Shown piece by piece: positions 1 through 6,361 of a DNA stretch of 9,145 nucleotides (its first letter is position 1; every line of letters begins with the position of its first letter). The translations under genes were made by a program, and so were the position numbers. Source of the DNA: Coprothermobacter sp. (GTDB taxonomy: Bacteria > Coprothermobacterota > Coprothermobacteria > Coprothermobacterales > Coprothermobacteraceae); assembly GCA_003476705.1 (NCBI GenBank), contig DMVM01000045.1, positions 1 through 9,145 of the forward strand, read 5' to 3'. The notes beneath the pieces were generated by a model that searched no databases, had not been told where the DNA came from, and worked only from the letters and a program-made list of their open reading frames with translations.

Positions 1-795
1 AATCTGCGGTGGAACCACTTTGTCCACGTCCATGATAACTTGAGAGTCGGTGACCACTATGTCCACGTTGTAGTGCAGTTTCCCCAGAGTTTCTTTAAGT
101 TCAGGCGGACGTGTTACCACGGCAATCCCGCCGTGGTCAATAATCTCTCGGATGGCTTCTACCTGCGGCATGATGAGTCTTCCTTTGGGTGCGGCTTTGT
201 CTACTGGAATTACGAGAACGGCAGTTTTATTTTGACCTAGTAAATGTGCTAAAAGAGGTTTTTCTTCTTCATCAGGTAAAAGGGAGCTGAGTACTTGAAT
301 GAGCTCCGATATGTTCTTCCCCTTTATGGCAGCTACTTCCACCACGGGCACGCTAAAGGGTTCATAATCCTTGGCAAGCATCTTCGCTTCTTCTGTTACA
401 TCGCTTTTGTTTACGGCTATGACAAAAGGAATGCTCTGGTTCCTTAGCAAACTCACTATGAAATCTTCGAAAGGCCCAGGCTTACCATCTACGACCAGTA
501 TGGCTGCGTCAGCTTTATATAAGGCCCTTATCGACCGTTCTACGCGTTTCTGGCCCAGCAGCCCTTCGTCGTCTAAACCAGGCGTGTCAATGAGTGTTAC
601 TGGACCAAGTGGTTTTACTTCCAGGGTCTTGTAAACTGGGTCAGTGGTGGTACCAGGAACATCACTCACAAGAGCAATATCTTGTCCTGCAATGGCATTG
701 ATGAGCGAAGATTTTCCCACGTTACGTCTGCCCACAATGGCGATGTGTTTTCTAAAAGCCGTGTGCGGCATGGGTCCTTCATTTGGATTGTTCAT
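1..795 (-). CDS. hydF: [FeFe]-hydrogenase maturation GTPase HydF (3' end outside window)
   Basis: HydF is the scaffold that receives the 2Fe precursor made with HydE and HydG and delivers it to the apo-hydrogenase. The 265 residues present show a Ras-like GTPase domain: P-loop GRRNVGKS (residues 22-29), switch-I threonines in PGTTTDP (47-53), DTPG (70-73) and NKSD (129-132). After about residue 175 begins the region that matches the dimerisation domain. The C-terminal iron-sulfur domain, with its conserved Cys and His ligands, lies beyond the left edge. The start is well fixed: the ATG overlaps the hydE stop as ATGA, and a frame stop lies three codons upstream. The AAGGAGGA ribosome site is encoded inside the last codons of hydE, about 13 nt away, suggesting translational coupling. 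In Thermotoga hydF is, to my knowledge, unlinked to hydE and hydG; here it is in the same operon. Confidence 0.93.
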   Translation of the reverse strand, partial: MNNPNEGPMPHTAFRKHIAIVGRRNVGKSSLINAIAGQDIALVSDVPGTTTDPVYKTLEVKPLGPVTLIDTPGLDDEGLLGQKRVERSIRALYKADAAILVVDGKPGPFEDFIVSLLRNQSIPFVIAVNKSDVTEEAKMLAKDYEPFSVPVVEVAAIKGKNISELIQVLSSLLPDEEEKPLLAHLLGQNKTAVLVIPVDKAAPKGRLIMPQVEAIREIIDHGGIAVVTRPPELKETLGKLHYNVDIVVTDSQVIMDVDKVVPPQI

Positions 796-1838
796 TGTTG
801 TTCTTTAATCCTCCTTCTTCGATAACCATGGCTTGAGCTTATCGTGTATCCTGCAGATTTTACGAGGGTTTTTGTGCATTCGCCGCAGGCCACGTCGTTT
901 TCCATAACACATATTTTGTTTGGATAAAGTACGTACTCGGCTCGGTAAGGTGAAGGGGTGAAATTAGGCATGATAACATTCGCTCCACACTTTAGTGCCA
1001 TTTGCCTGCCTTGCGGGTGGATACTGCCCAAAGCTGTGGTGGCTGGTATGTTAGCATCGGGCAGGAAAAGTCTTGTCAATGCTACCATCTTCAATGTTTT
1101 TTCCAGTGTTCCCTGCGGCGCATCTATAAGAGGCGTGTCAGGGTGCGGAATGAACGGGCCAATGCCAATCATGTCTGCATCCAACTCGTATGTGAACAGG
1201 ATGTCTTTTGCCAGAGCCCAATCGTCCTGACCTGGTAAGCCTACCATGGAACCTGCACCCACTTCATAGCCTAATCTTTTAAGTTCTAGCAGATGCGCTT
1301 TTCTATTATCCAATTTGTCGCCTGGGTGAAGTTTTTCATAAAGTTCTTCATCGGCTGTTTCATGGCGCATCAGATAACGATCAGCTCCCAACCCTTTCCA
1401 ATAGCTGTATTCGTCAAAAGACCTTTCCCCCAAGCTCAACGTAATGGTTAAACCAAGGGACTTAATGGCACCTATGATGTCACCGAGCACCTCTTTGGTG
1501 TAGAAGGGGTCTTCTCCCGATTGAAGCACCACGGTTTTTATACCCTGTGTTCTTATGATTTGTGCCCTGTCAACGATTTCTTGTGGGGTCATCCGGTATC
1601 TGTGTACATTTCTGTTCTGTGCCCGTATGCCACAGTAAAGGCAGTTGCTACGGCAGTAGTTGGAGAATTCGATAATACCCCTGAGAAAGACTTCTGTTCC
1701 CAGGTATTTCCTTCGGACCTCGTCAGCTTTTGCAAAGAGCTTTGGTGTTAGCTCTTCGTTTGACAAGACGAAAGCTACCTGTTCCAATGTGACTTTGTCA
1801 GGATGGTTGAGGATTCTCGTCAAAATATCTTCGTACAC
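792..1838 (-). CDS. hydE: [FeFe]-hydrogenase H-cluster radical SAM maturase HydE
   Basis: HydE is a cytosolic radical SAM enzyme that processes the HydG-derived iron-cysteine-CO-CN complex on the way to the 2Fe subcluster. The 348-residue protein has the SAM-cluster motif C62-x3-C66-x2-C69 in the HydE-typical context ending YCGIR, followed by RYRMTPQEIVDRA and LQSGEDP (residues 105-111). GAGSMVGLPGQ (194-204), GIGPFIPHPDTP (225-236) and NVIMPNFTPSPYR (287-299) are family blocks. Cysteines 310, 318 and 321 have the spacing of the auxiliary-cluster cysteines of Thermotoga maritima HydE, a site not conserved in all HydE proteins. The start is GTG, with GGAAGG about 11 nt upstream, and it lies inside the 3' end of the small ORF before it (41-nt overlap). 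Its stop overlaps the hydF start. Length and motifs are complete. Confidence 0.96.
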   Translation of the reverse strand: MYEDILTRILNHPDKVTLEQVAFVLSNEELTPKLFAKADEVRRKYLGTEVFLRGIIEFSNYCRSNCLYCGIRAQNRNVHRYRMTPQEIVDRAQIIRTQGIKTVVLQSGEDPFYTKEVLGDIIGAIKSLGLTITLSLGERSFDEYSYWKGLGADRYLMRHETADEELYEKLHPGDKLDNRKAHLLELKRLGYEVGAGSMVGLPGQDDWALAKDILFTYELDADMIGIGPFIPHPDTPLIDAPQGTLEKTLKMVALTRLFLPDANIPATTALGSIHPQGRQMALKCGANVIMPNFTPSPYRAEYVLYPNKICVMENDVACGECTKTLVKSAGYTISSSHGYRRRRIKEQQ

Positions 1839-2076
1839 AGTCCAGCACCTTCCGGCCCCAATCCTTCATCTGTTCGCTTATTTGATCGCACTGCACAAAG
1901 AGTGCAAAGCGCTCGTTTTCACAGAGAATGAGTGGCTCACTGTAGCGCTCTTCACCGGCCTTCAAAGGGTGTAAGTAGGACATCCTTCTCCCAACTTTTT
2001 CGCATACCCAAGCCTTGCATTGAAACTGCTGGCAAAATTGCTCCAGGAGCATTTCACAATCGGACATCGTGTTCAT
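1798..2076 (-). CDS. Small cysteine-rich protein encoded between hydG and hydE, function unknown
   Basis: This reading frame encodes about 92 residues (ATG at 2076) or 89 residues (second ATG at 2067). It fills the gap that would otherwise separate hydG from hydE. It overlaps the hydG end by 14-23 nt and the hydE start by 41 nt, so it looks translationally coupled to both. Seven cysteines (7, 15, 20, 25, 52, 63 and 80 in the 92-residue numbering) are notable for a short soluble protein; four lie within the first 25 residues. There is no signal peptide or membrane segment. The layout (amphipathic helix, short strands, a C-terminal helix, ending NPQPS) vaguely recalls a small GAF-like sensor fold, but I recognise no motif. 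From locus numbering, Thermotoga maritima has one gene (TM1268) between HydG (TM1267) and HydE (TM1269), so this may be a recurrent partner. A GGAG lies 13 nt before the first ATG. Metal or cluster binding is only a guess. Confidence 0.72.
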   Translation of the reverse strand: MNTMSDCEMLLEQFCQQFQCKAWVCEKVGRRMSYLHPLKAGEERYSEPLILCENERFALFVQCDQISEQMKDWGRKVLDCVRRYFDENPQPS

Positions 2077-3484
2077 GGTTTTTAACACGCTCCAAGAGCC
2101 CTTGTACCATGCTGCGCCTGTTTTCAGGCATTTGCATGAGTTCTTGTTCAATCAAAGCTTCACCCACCTCTTTTGTCTTTGGCGAAGCGTAGTCCATGAG
2201 GTACTCTTCAAAAGTCAACAGTGCGTTTGGCGTGCAAAAGTTCTTAACAAAGCCTGGTATGGCAAACTCCATAAAATGCTGACCGGTTCTGCCTGCTCTG
2301 TAACAGGAGGTGCAAAAAGAAGGTATGTAACCATGGGATGCCAATTCATATATGACTTCGTCCAATGGCCGCGTGTCACCCAGTAAGAACTGACTTTTCT
2401 TAATCTCTTCAGGGTCGCTTGCTGAATAAGAACCAATACCAATGCTGGAACCAGCATCTATTTGTGAGACCCCCATCTCCAAAGCTTCGCGTCTGATTTC
2501 CGGGTTTTCGCGAGCCGTGAGTATCATGCCAGTATAAGGCACAGAGAGCCTGATTATGGCGATGAGGCGCTTGAAATCGTAGTCGCTAACTTTGTAAGGA
2601 GGATTTTCTGCCATGGGCGTATTTACAGCAGGTTCCATGCGAGGGAATGAGATTGTGTGCGGACCCACTCCAAATCGTTTTTCCAAGTGCTGGGTATGGT
2701 ACATTAACCCCATCACTTCGAACTTCCAGTTATAAAGTCCGAACAAAGCCCCAATGCCCACATCGTCAATCCCTGCTACCATGGCTCTGTCCAAGCCATA
2801 GAGCCTGTAGGTGTAAGAGGATTTTGGTCCGTGGGGATGTAATTTCTTGTATGTTGGTAGGTGGTATGTTTCTTGAAAAATCTGAAACGTGCCAATGCCT
2901 GCCTCCTTTATGATCTTGTATCCCTGCACTGTTTGCGGTGCCGCATTCACGTTTAGGCGCCTGATTTCTCTAGGTCCGTTTTTAAAAGCATAGATCTTGC
3001 GAATTACACCTGCCATGTATTCGGGTGAATACATGGGGTGTTCCCCGAATACCACAATGAGACGTTTATGCCCACGCGAGGTTATAGCATAAAGTTCCTG
3101 TTCCAACTCTTCGTCGGTGAGGGTTTTTCTAATTAGTTCCTTGTTCTCCACACGGAAACCGCAGTACAGGCATCCGTTTATGCACTCGTTGCCCACATAA
3201 AGAGGAGCAAAGAGCACGATACGGTTTCCATAAACCTGTTCTTTTAGCTTCTTCGCTGTTTGGAATATGTCCTCAACCAAGTTGGGGTCTTCTGTGTTAA
3301 GAAGAGTGGCTGTTTCACGTGTAAGCAGACGTTCCTTATTCATTGCCTTCGCCAAAATATCTCTGACCTCGGCTGGGTTCGGGTTACGGGTCTCTTCCAG
3401 CAGATCTAAGATTTCCTGATGCGGAATGAAACATTCAGTATCGCTTTCGCTTAATGTATTGGCTGTTTTTATACCGTTTGCCAT
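2054..3484 (-). CDS. hydG: [FeFe]-hydrogenase H-cluster radical SAM maturase HydG (tyrosine lyase)
   Basis: HydG cleaves tyrosine to p-cresol and dehydroglycine and converts the latter to the CO and cyanide ligands, delivered on an iron-cysteine synthon. The 476-residue protein has the SAM-cluster motif C101-x3-C105-x2-C108 in ECINGCLYCGFR. The C-terminal auxiliary cluster motif C391-x2-C394-x22-C417, diagnostic of HydG against ThiH, is complete. Other family blocks are GEHPMYSPEY (147-156), FQETYH (203-208), GIGALFGLYNWK (243-254), GPHTISFPRMEPA (274-286) and QIDAGSSIGIG (341-351). The ATG start has GAGG 4 nt and AGGAG 10 nt upstream. It follows the TM1266-like gene by 17 bp and its end overlaps the next small ORF. 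All expected catalytic elements are present and the length is normal. Confidence 0.97.
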   Translation of the reverse strand: MANGIKTANTLSESDTECFIPHQEILDLLEETRNPNPAEVRDILAKAMNKERLLTRETATLLNTEDPNLVEDIFQTAKKLKEQVYGNRIVLFAPLYVGNECINGCLYCGFRVENKELIRKTLTDEELEQELYAITSRGHKRLIVVFGEHPMYSPEYMAGVIRKIYAFKNGPREIRRLNVNAAPQTVQGYKIIKEAGIGTFQIFQETYHLPTYKKLHPHGPKSSYTYRLYGLDRAMVAGIDDVGIGALFGLYNWKFEVMGLMYHTQHLEKRFGVGPHTISFPRMEPAVNTPMAENPPYKVSDYDFKRLIAIIRLSVPYTGMILTARENPEIRREALEMGVSQIDAGSSIGIGSYSASDPEEIKKSQFLLGDTRPLDEVIYELASHGYIPSFCTSCYRAGRTGQHFMEFAIPGFVKNFCTPNALLTFEEYLMDYASPKTKEVGEALIEQELMQMPENRRSMVQGLLERVKNHEHDVRL

Positions 3485-3501
3485 ACTACCTCAGCTCCTC
3501 G

Positions 3502-3744
3502 TCATTTCAGGGGTAACGTCTTTACTTGGACACTTTCTGACTGGCCCAACTTACCTGTTAAACTTCCCAAAACGTCATTGTTTGCTTTTACCACCAGTAA
3601 AATGATGGCTGCGTTCTCTTCAGGTAGTGGGTATCCCACACGAAGGCGAATGTCTTCAGCAAAATCATGGAGTAATTCATTCACGTGCTTGTAGGCTTTT
3701 TCACGGTCGTTAATGATGATGTTCACGATGTAGAATCTTTCCAA
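3502..3744 (-). CDS. TM1266-like iron-only hydrogenase system putative regulator
   Basis: The predicted 80-residue protein matches the small ACT/NikR-C-terminal-like family typified by TM1266, commonly encoded next to hydE and hydG and named a putative iron-only hydrogenase system regulator. Visible hallmarks are a first strand FYIVNIII, then NDREKAYKHVNELLHDF, the central RVGYPLPEENAAIILLVV, and the C-terminal TGKLGQ followed by a valine-rich strand ending TLPLK. This is one whole ferredoxin-like domain with no DNA-binding part, so how it would regulate is unknown. I chose the TTG at 3744 because a strong AGGAGGT (3752-3758) lies exactly 7 nt upstream and the family similarity begins here. 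The frame stays open upstream to an ATG at 3951, but that part crosses the promoter and has no protein character. It is the first gene of the maturation operon. Confidence 0.88.
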   Translation of the reverse strand: MERFYIVNIIINDREKAYKHVNELLHDFAEDIRLRVGYPLPEENAAIILLVVKANNDVLGSLTGKLGQSESVQVKTLPLK

Positions 3745-3752
3745 TTCAAAGA

Positions 3753-3783
3753 CCTCCTTTTTGTTGGCACCCAGAAAAGGAGG
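3753..3783 (-). promoter_or_regulatory. Leader hairpin sequestering the ribosome binding site of the TM1266-like gene
   Basis: In the minus-strand transcript, CCTCCTTTT (3783-3775) is perfectly complementary to AAAAGGAGG (3761-3753), a 9-bp stem with a 13-nt loop. The 3' arm contains almost the whole Shine-Dalgarno sequence of the first gene of the maturation operon. A second small hairpin, TCAAG-CCT-CTTGA, lies immediately upstream (about 3797-3785). Purine-rich CGGAGGA (3854-3848), further upstream, could compete for the CCTCC arm through 5 bp. The pairing is seen directly; a switching or temperature-sensing role is inference. Confidence 0.6.
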
Positions 3784-3873
3784 CTCAAGAGGCTTGAAAA
3801 TGTTACTGTACCTTTGCCTTCCTTCCTCGGTGTCAGATCTTGTAAAATCCTCCGCCTCAGAACGGATAAAACT

Positions 3874-3882
3874 ATTATAGCA
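3874..3882 (-). promoter_or_regulatory. Extended -10 promoter element for the hyd maturation operon
   Basis: On the minus strand this reads TGCTATAAT, a consensus -10 hexamer with an extended TGn. No good -35 is seen at 16-18 bp, which fits an extended -10 promoter. Transcription would start near 3867, giving a leader of about 120 nt before the TTG start of the TM1266-like gene. Confidence 0.65.
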
Positions 3883-3906
3883 CAAAAAGTGAAAAAAGGA
3901 ACGATA

Positions 3907-3930
3907 CTTGACTTCATGTCTTGAATTATG
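3907..3930. repeat. Imperfect tandem direct repeat between divergent promoters
   Basis: CTTGACTTCATG (3907-3918) is followed, 13 bp from start to start, by CTTGAATTATG (3920-3930). It lies between the hyd operon promoter and the radical SAM promoter, upstream of both, where an activator or repressor could bind. It is short and AT-rich, so chance is a real alternative. Confidence 0.25.
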
Positions 3931-3983
3931 CAGCGTTTCCCTTATGCTCACGGCGATTTGGGGTAAATTTACTCAAGAACAGC

Positions 3984-3989
3984 TAAAAT
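3984..3989 (+). promoter_or_regulatory. -10 element placed for a leaderless radical SAM mRNA
   Basis: TAAAAT lies 6 nt before the ATG at 3996, so initiation 7 nt downstream would put the RNA 5' end at or beside the start codon. No Shine-Dalgarno precedes this ATG, and no clear -35 is seen at normal spacing. The same geometry occurs before the gene at 6867. Confidence 0.5.
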
Positions 3990-3995
3990 AGTTAC

Positions 3996-5066
3996 ATGTC
4001 GGCGGAATATTACCTTGGTGATGCAAAAGTTCTAATCGAGCCCAAATCCTTAAAACGTATCTATGTGGAACTGTCTAGGGCGTGCAATCTTACTTGCGCG
4101 ATGTGTTTTAGACACACTTATGAGGATCATACTCAAGCACTCATGGACGAGAAGACTGTCCAGAAAATGCTCCAAGAAGTCGTCAATTCTCCAGCTGAAG
4201 AGGTCATCATTGGGGGCATAGGGGAACCGCTTATGCACCCACTCTGGAAGGACGTTGTGAAAGGGTTAAAGAACGCCTACAAGAGAGTTACCATGACAAC
4301 CAACGGTACTCTTATAAATCGTGAAGTTGCCGAGTTCCTTGTGGATCAGCGGGTAGATGAGGTGTATATATCGGTGGAATCTTCGCCGCTGGGACATAAC
4401 AACGTAGAAAACACCTTTGCTGTTGGTGATCTCATAACTGAGCTGAAGCAACGAAAAAATAAAATGCGCCCCATTTTATCCGCGGAAATGGTTTTAACAA
4501 AGAGCTCCTTAGTAGAGGATCTCGAGCTCATGAAGGCGCTTAGCAGACATGGCATCAGGTATGTACTAATAAACAATTTACTTCCCACAGCACCTGAATT
4601 GGATAAAGAAGTTCTTTACGTGAAAGACAGAGCTAGTGATCTGCGTTTCAAGCTTTCTTCTGAACTTTATGCAAAAGTGGGGGTGGAGTACCCAGAATTC
4701 TGTATAAAAACGGAGCGTCTTTGCAGGTTTGTAGAGAGGAATTCCTTAGTCATAGCAGCTGATGGAAGTGTATGCCCTTGTTATCGCTTTTTACATGATG
4801 GCACAGAACGGGTGTTCGGTAGAGAAAAAGCACTGCACAGTCACGGGTTCGGTAACATAAATGAAGATTCTCTCATGAATATATGGAATAGTTCTGACTA
4901 TACCATCTTTCGTTTCAAGGTGCGCTATGCACTTTATCCTTCATGTGCGGACTGCTTTCTCAGGGACGGATGCAGTTTTCTCTGGGACGATAAAGCGGAT
5001 TGCTGGGGGAATATGCCCAGCTGTGGAGACTGTCTGTGGTACCGACAAATTATTCTTTGTCCTTAA
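3996..5066 (+). CDS. SPASM-type radical SAM protein, tungsten aldehyde oxidoreductase maturase (Cmo-like) family
   Basis: This 356-residue radical SAM protein has C30-x3-C34-x2-C37 in RACNLTCAMCFRH, the SAM-binding GGIGEP (73-78) and TMTTNGTLI (99-107). A C-terminal SPASM-like region carries many cysteines: 236, 243, 260, 262, 317, 320, 326, 336, 343, 346 and 355. The ending DCWGNMPSCGDCLWYRQIILCP-like block (335-356) is what I associate with maturases found beside tungsten-containing aldehyde ferredoxin oxidoreductases, proposed to modify the tungstopterin cofactor or its enzyme. No such oxidoreductase or molybdopterin gene is in the window, so the target must be elsewhere or different. It is divergent from the hyd operon, starts at an ATG without a Shine-Dalgarno, and is followed after 38 bp by the SAH hydrolase gene. 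The radical SAM/SPASM class is certain; the substrate is inferred from family resemblance. Confidence 0.82.
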   Translation: MSAEYYLGDAKVLIEPKSLKRIYVELSRACNLTCAMCFRHTYEDHTQALMDEKTVQKMLQEVVNSPAEEVIIGGIGEPLMHPLWKDVVKGLKNAYKRVTMTTNGTLINREVAEFLVDQRVDEVYISVESSPLGHNNVENTFAVGDLITELKQRKNKMRPILSAEMVLTKSSLVEDLELMKALSRHGIRYVLINNLLPTAPELDKEVLYVKDRASDLRFKLSSELYAKVGVEYPEFCIKTERLCRFVERNSLVIAADGSVCPCYRFLHDGTERVFGREKALHSHGFGNINEDSLMNIWNSSDYTIFRFKVRYALYPSCADCFLRDGCSFLWDDKADCWGNMPSCGDCLWYRQIILCP

Positions 5067-5104
5067 GCTAGTAGGCAAGAAAGAAGGAAGGAGCGTGTTA
5101 TAAG

Positions 5105-6343
5105 GTGGGTGAAGTAAAGAATCCGGCATTGTACGGTGAGGGGCTGGTGAAAATTGACTGGGTTACGCGCTTTATGCCTGTTTGCGGGGAGCTGGAAAAG
5201 GCCTATGCCAAGGAGAAACCGTTTCAGGGTTTGACCATTGCTATGTGCATTCACTTGGAGGCAAAAACAGCACGTTTGGCTTTGCTGCTAAGAGATGCTG
5301 GCGCCAAGGTAGTCGTTACCGGAAGCAATCCACTCTCTACACAGGACGATGTGGCTGCTGCCCTTGAACATGAGGGTTTAGAGGTTTTTGCCTGGCGCGG
5401 TGAGACTTCAGAAGAATACGAGCGGAACTTACAACGTTTACTTTCTTTTGATCCTGATCTGATTTTGGATGATGGTTTTGATCTGACCACCATGTTGGTG
5501 GAGCGTTTTCCACAGAAGGTTGGGAAGGTTGTTGGGGTTACTGAGGAAACCACAACGGGTCTTATCAGAGCCAGAAACATGGCAAAAGCTGGTAAGCTGC
5601 CTTTTCCAGTCATGGCAGTGAATGATGCACGAGTAAAACACTTATTTGACAATCGTTACGGTACCGGAGAATCCTCTGTCTACAGTTTCATGCACAATAC
5701 AAATCTACTCATAGGCGGGAAAACCTTTGTGGTAGCTGGTTTTGGTTTTGTGGGCAGAGGCATTGCTGAGAAACTCAGGGGTTTGGGTGCGAAGGTCATT
5801 GTCACTGAGGTGGATCCAGTAAAAGCGTTGGAGGCGCACGCAGAAGGTTTTACTGTGATGAGTATGGACGAAGCTTGCCAAGTGGGTGAAGTATTCATAA
5901 CTGCCACGGGTAATACCGGGGTTATACGTGAAGAACATTTCCTGAATATGAAAGATGGGGCCGTTTTAGGCAATGCGGGGCATTTCAATGTGGAAGTAGA
6001 CGTGGAGGCTTTAGAGGAATTGGCTCAAGAGACATATGAAGCTCGGCCCAACATTATGGGCTACAGAATGCCAAATGGAAAGGTGCTGTTCCTTATTGCA
6101 GAAGGCAGGCTTATGAATTTAGCTGCAGGCCAGGGGCATCCAGCTGAGATTATGGATCTTTCTTTCGCTGCGCAGTTTCTTTCGCTCAAGTATTTGATGG
6201 ACAGTAAAGGGACGTTGCAACCTCAAGTACTGCTGGTGCCGGCAGACATTGATGAAGAGGTGGCGCGAATCAAACTCGGCTCTTTAGGTATAAAAATCGA
6301 CCAGCTCACCAAGAACCAACAGGAGTACTTAAGTCGCTGGTAA
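5105..6343 (+). CDS. ahcY: S-adenosylhomocysteine hydrolase (adenosylhomocysteinase)
   Basis: The enzyme reversibly hydrolyses S-adenosylhomocysteine to adenosine and homocysteine using tightly bound NAD, removing the inhibitory product of SAM-dependent methylation. The 412-residue protein is the short thermophile/archaeal form, ending EYLSRW without the C-terminal Lys/Tyr tail of the longer enzymes. Seen in order: GSNPLSTQDDVAAAL (73-87), DDG (122-124), EETTTGL (147-153), the substrate-domain block with N173, D174, K178 and D182-N183, the NAD-binding GFGFVGRG (212-219), GNAGHFN (289-295) and NLAAGQGHP (338-346). The start is GTG with AAGGAG (5088-5093) 11 nt upstream. It is probably co-transcribed with the radical SAM gene 38 bp before it. 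No separate promoter was identified. Confidence 0.96.
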   Translation: MGEVKNPALYGEGLVKIDWVTRFMPVCGELEKAYAKEKPFQGLTIAMCIHLEAKTARLALLLRDAGAKVVVTGSNPLSTQDDVAAALEHEGLEVFAWRGETSEEYERNLQRLLSFDPDLILDDGFDLTTMLVERFPQKVGKVVGVTEETTTGLIRARNMAKAGKLPFPVMAVNDARVKHLFDNRYGTGESSVYSFMHNTNLLIGGKTFVVAGFGFVGRGIAEKLRGLGAKVIVTEVDPVKALEAHAEGFTVMSMDEACQVGEVFITATGNTGVIREEHFLNMKDGAVLGNAGHFNVEVDVEALEELAQETYEARPNIMGYRMPNGKVLFLIAEGRLMNLAAGQGHPAEIMDLSFAAQFLSLKYLMDSKGTLQPQVLLVPADIDEEVARIKLGSLGIKIDQLTKNQQEYLSRW

Positions 6344-6361
6344 AAGAGCTTGCTCAGTTTT
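6342..6361. terminator. Compact hairpin, possible bidirectional terminator between convergent genes
   Basis: Between the convergent stops, GAGCTTGCTC (6346-6355) can fold as a 3-bp stem closed by a CUUG tetraloop, a loop type known to be very stable because its C and G also pair. It is followed by AGTTTTT on the plus strand. On the minus strand GAGCAAGCTC is followed directly by TTTT, so it could serve both genes. The stem is short; confidence is modest. Confidence 0.4.

Noticed and set aside
371..634. Plus-strand open frame of 87 codons
   Set aside because: It lies antisense within the GTPase domain of hydF, whose motifs are unmistakable; no ribosome site or family feature supports the plus-strand frame.
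1660..2192. Plus-strand open frames opposite hydE, the small ORF and hydG
   Set aside because: They are antisense to genes with clear protein families or operon placement, and their translations show no recognisable domain.
2054..3484. Annotation of this gene as thiamine biosynthesis ThiH
   Set aside because: The C-terminal C-x2-C-x22-C motif and the operon partners identify HydG; ThiH lacks this second cluster motif.
3745..3951. N-terminal extension of the TM1266-like gene to an upstream ATG at 3951
   Set aside because: The extension crosses a consensus extended -10 promoter and the leader hairpin, has no family similarity, and a strong AGGAGGT sits 7 nt before the downstream TTG where similarity begins.
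5251..5652. Minus-strand frame of 133 codons inside the SAH hydrolase gene
   Set aside because: The Ser/Lys-rich composition is the typical shadow of a strongly coding opposite strand; the hydrolase motifs occupy the same bases.
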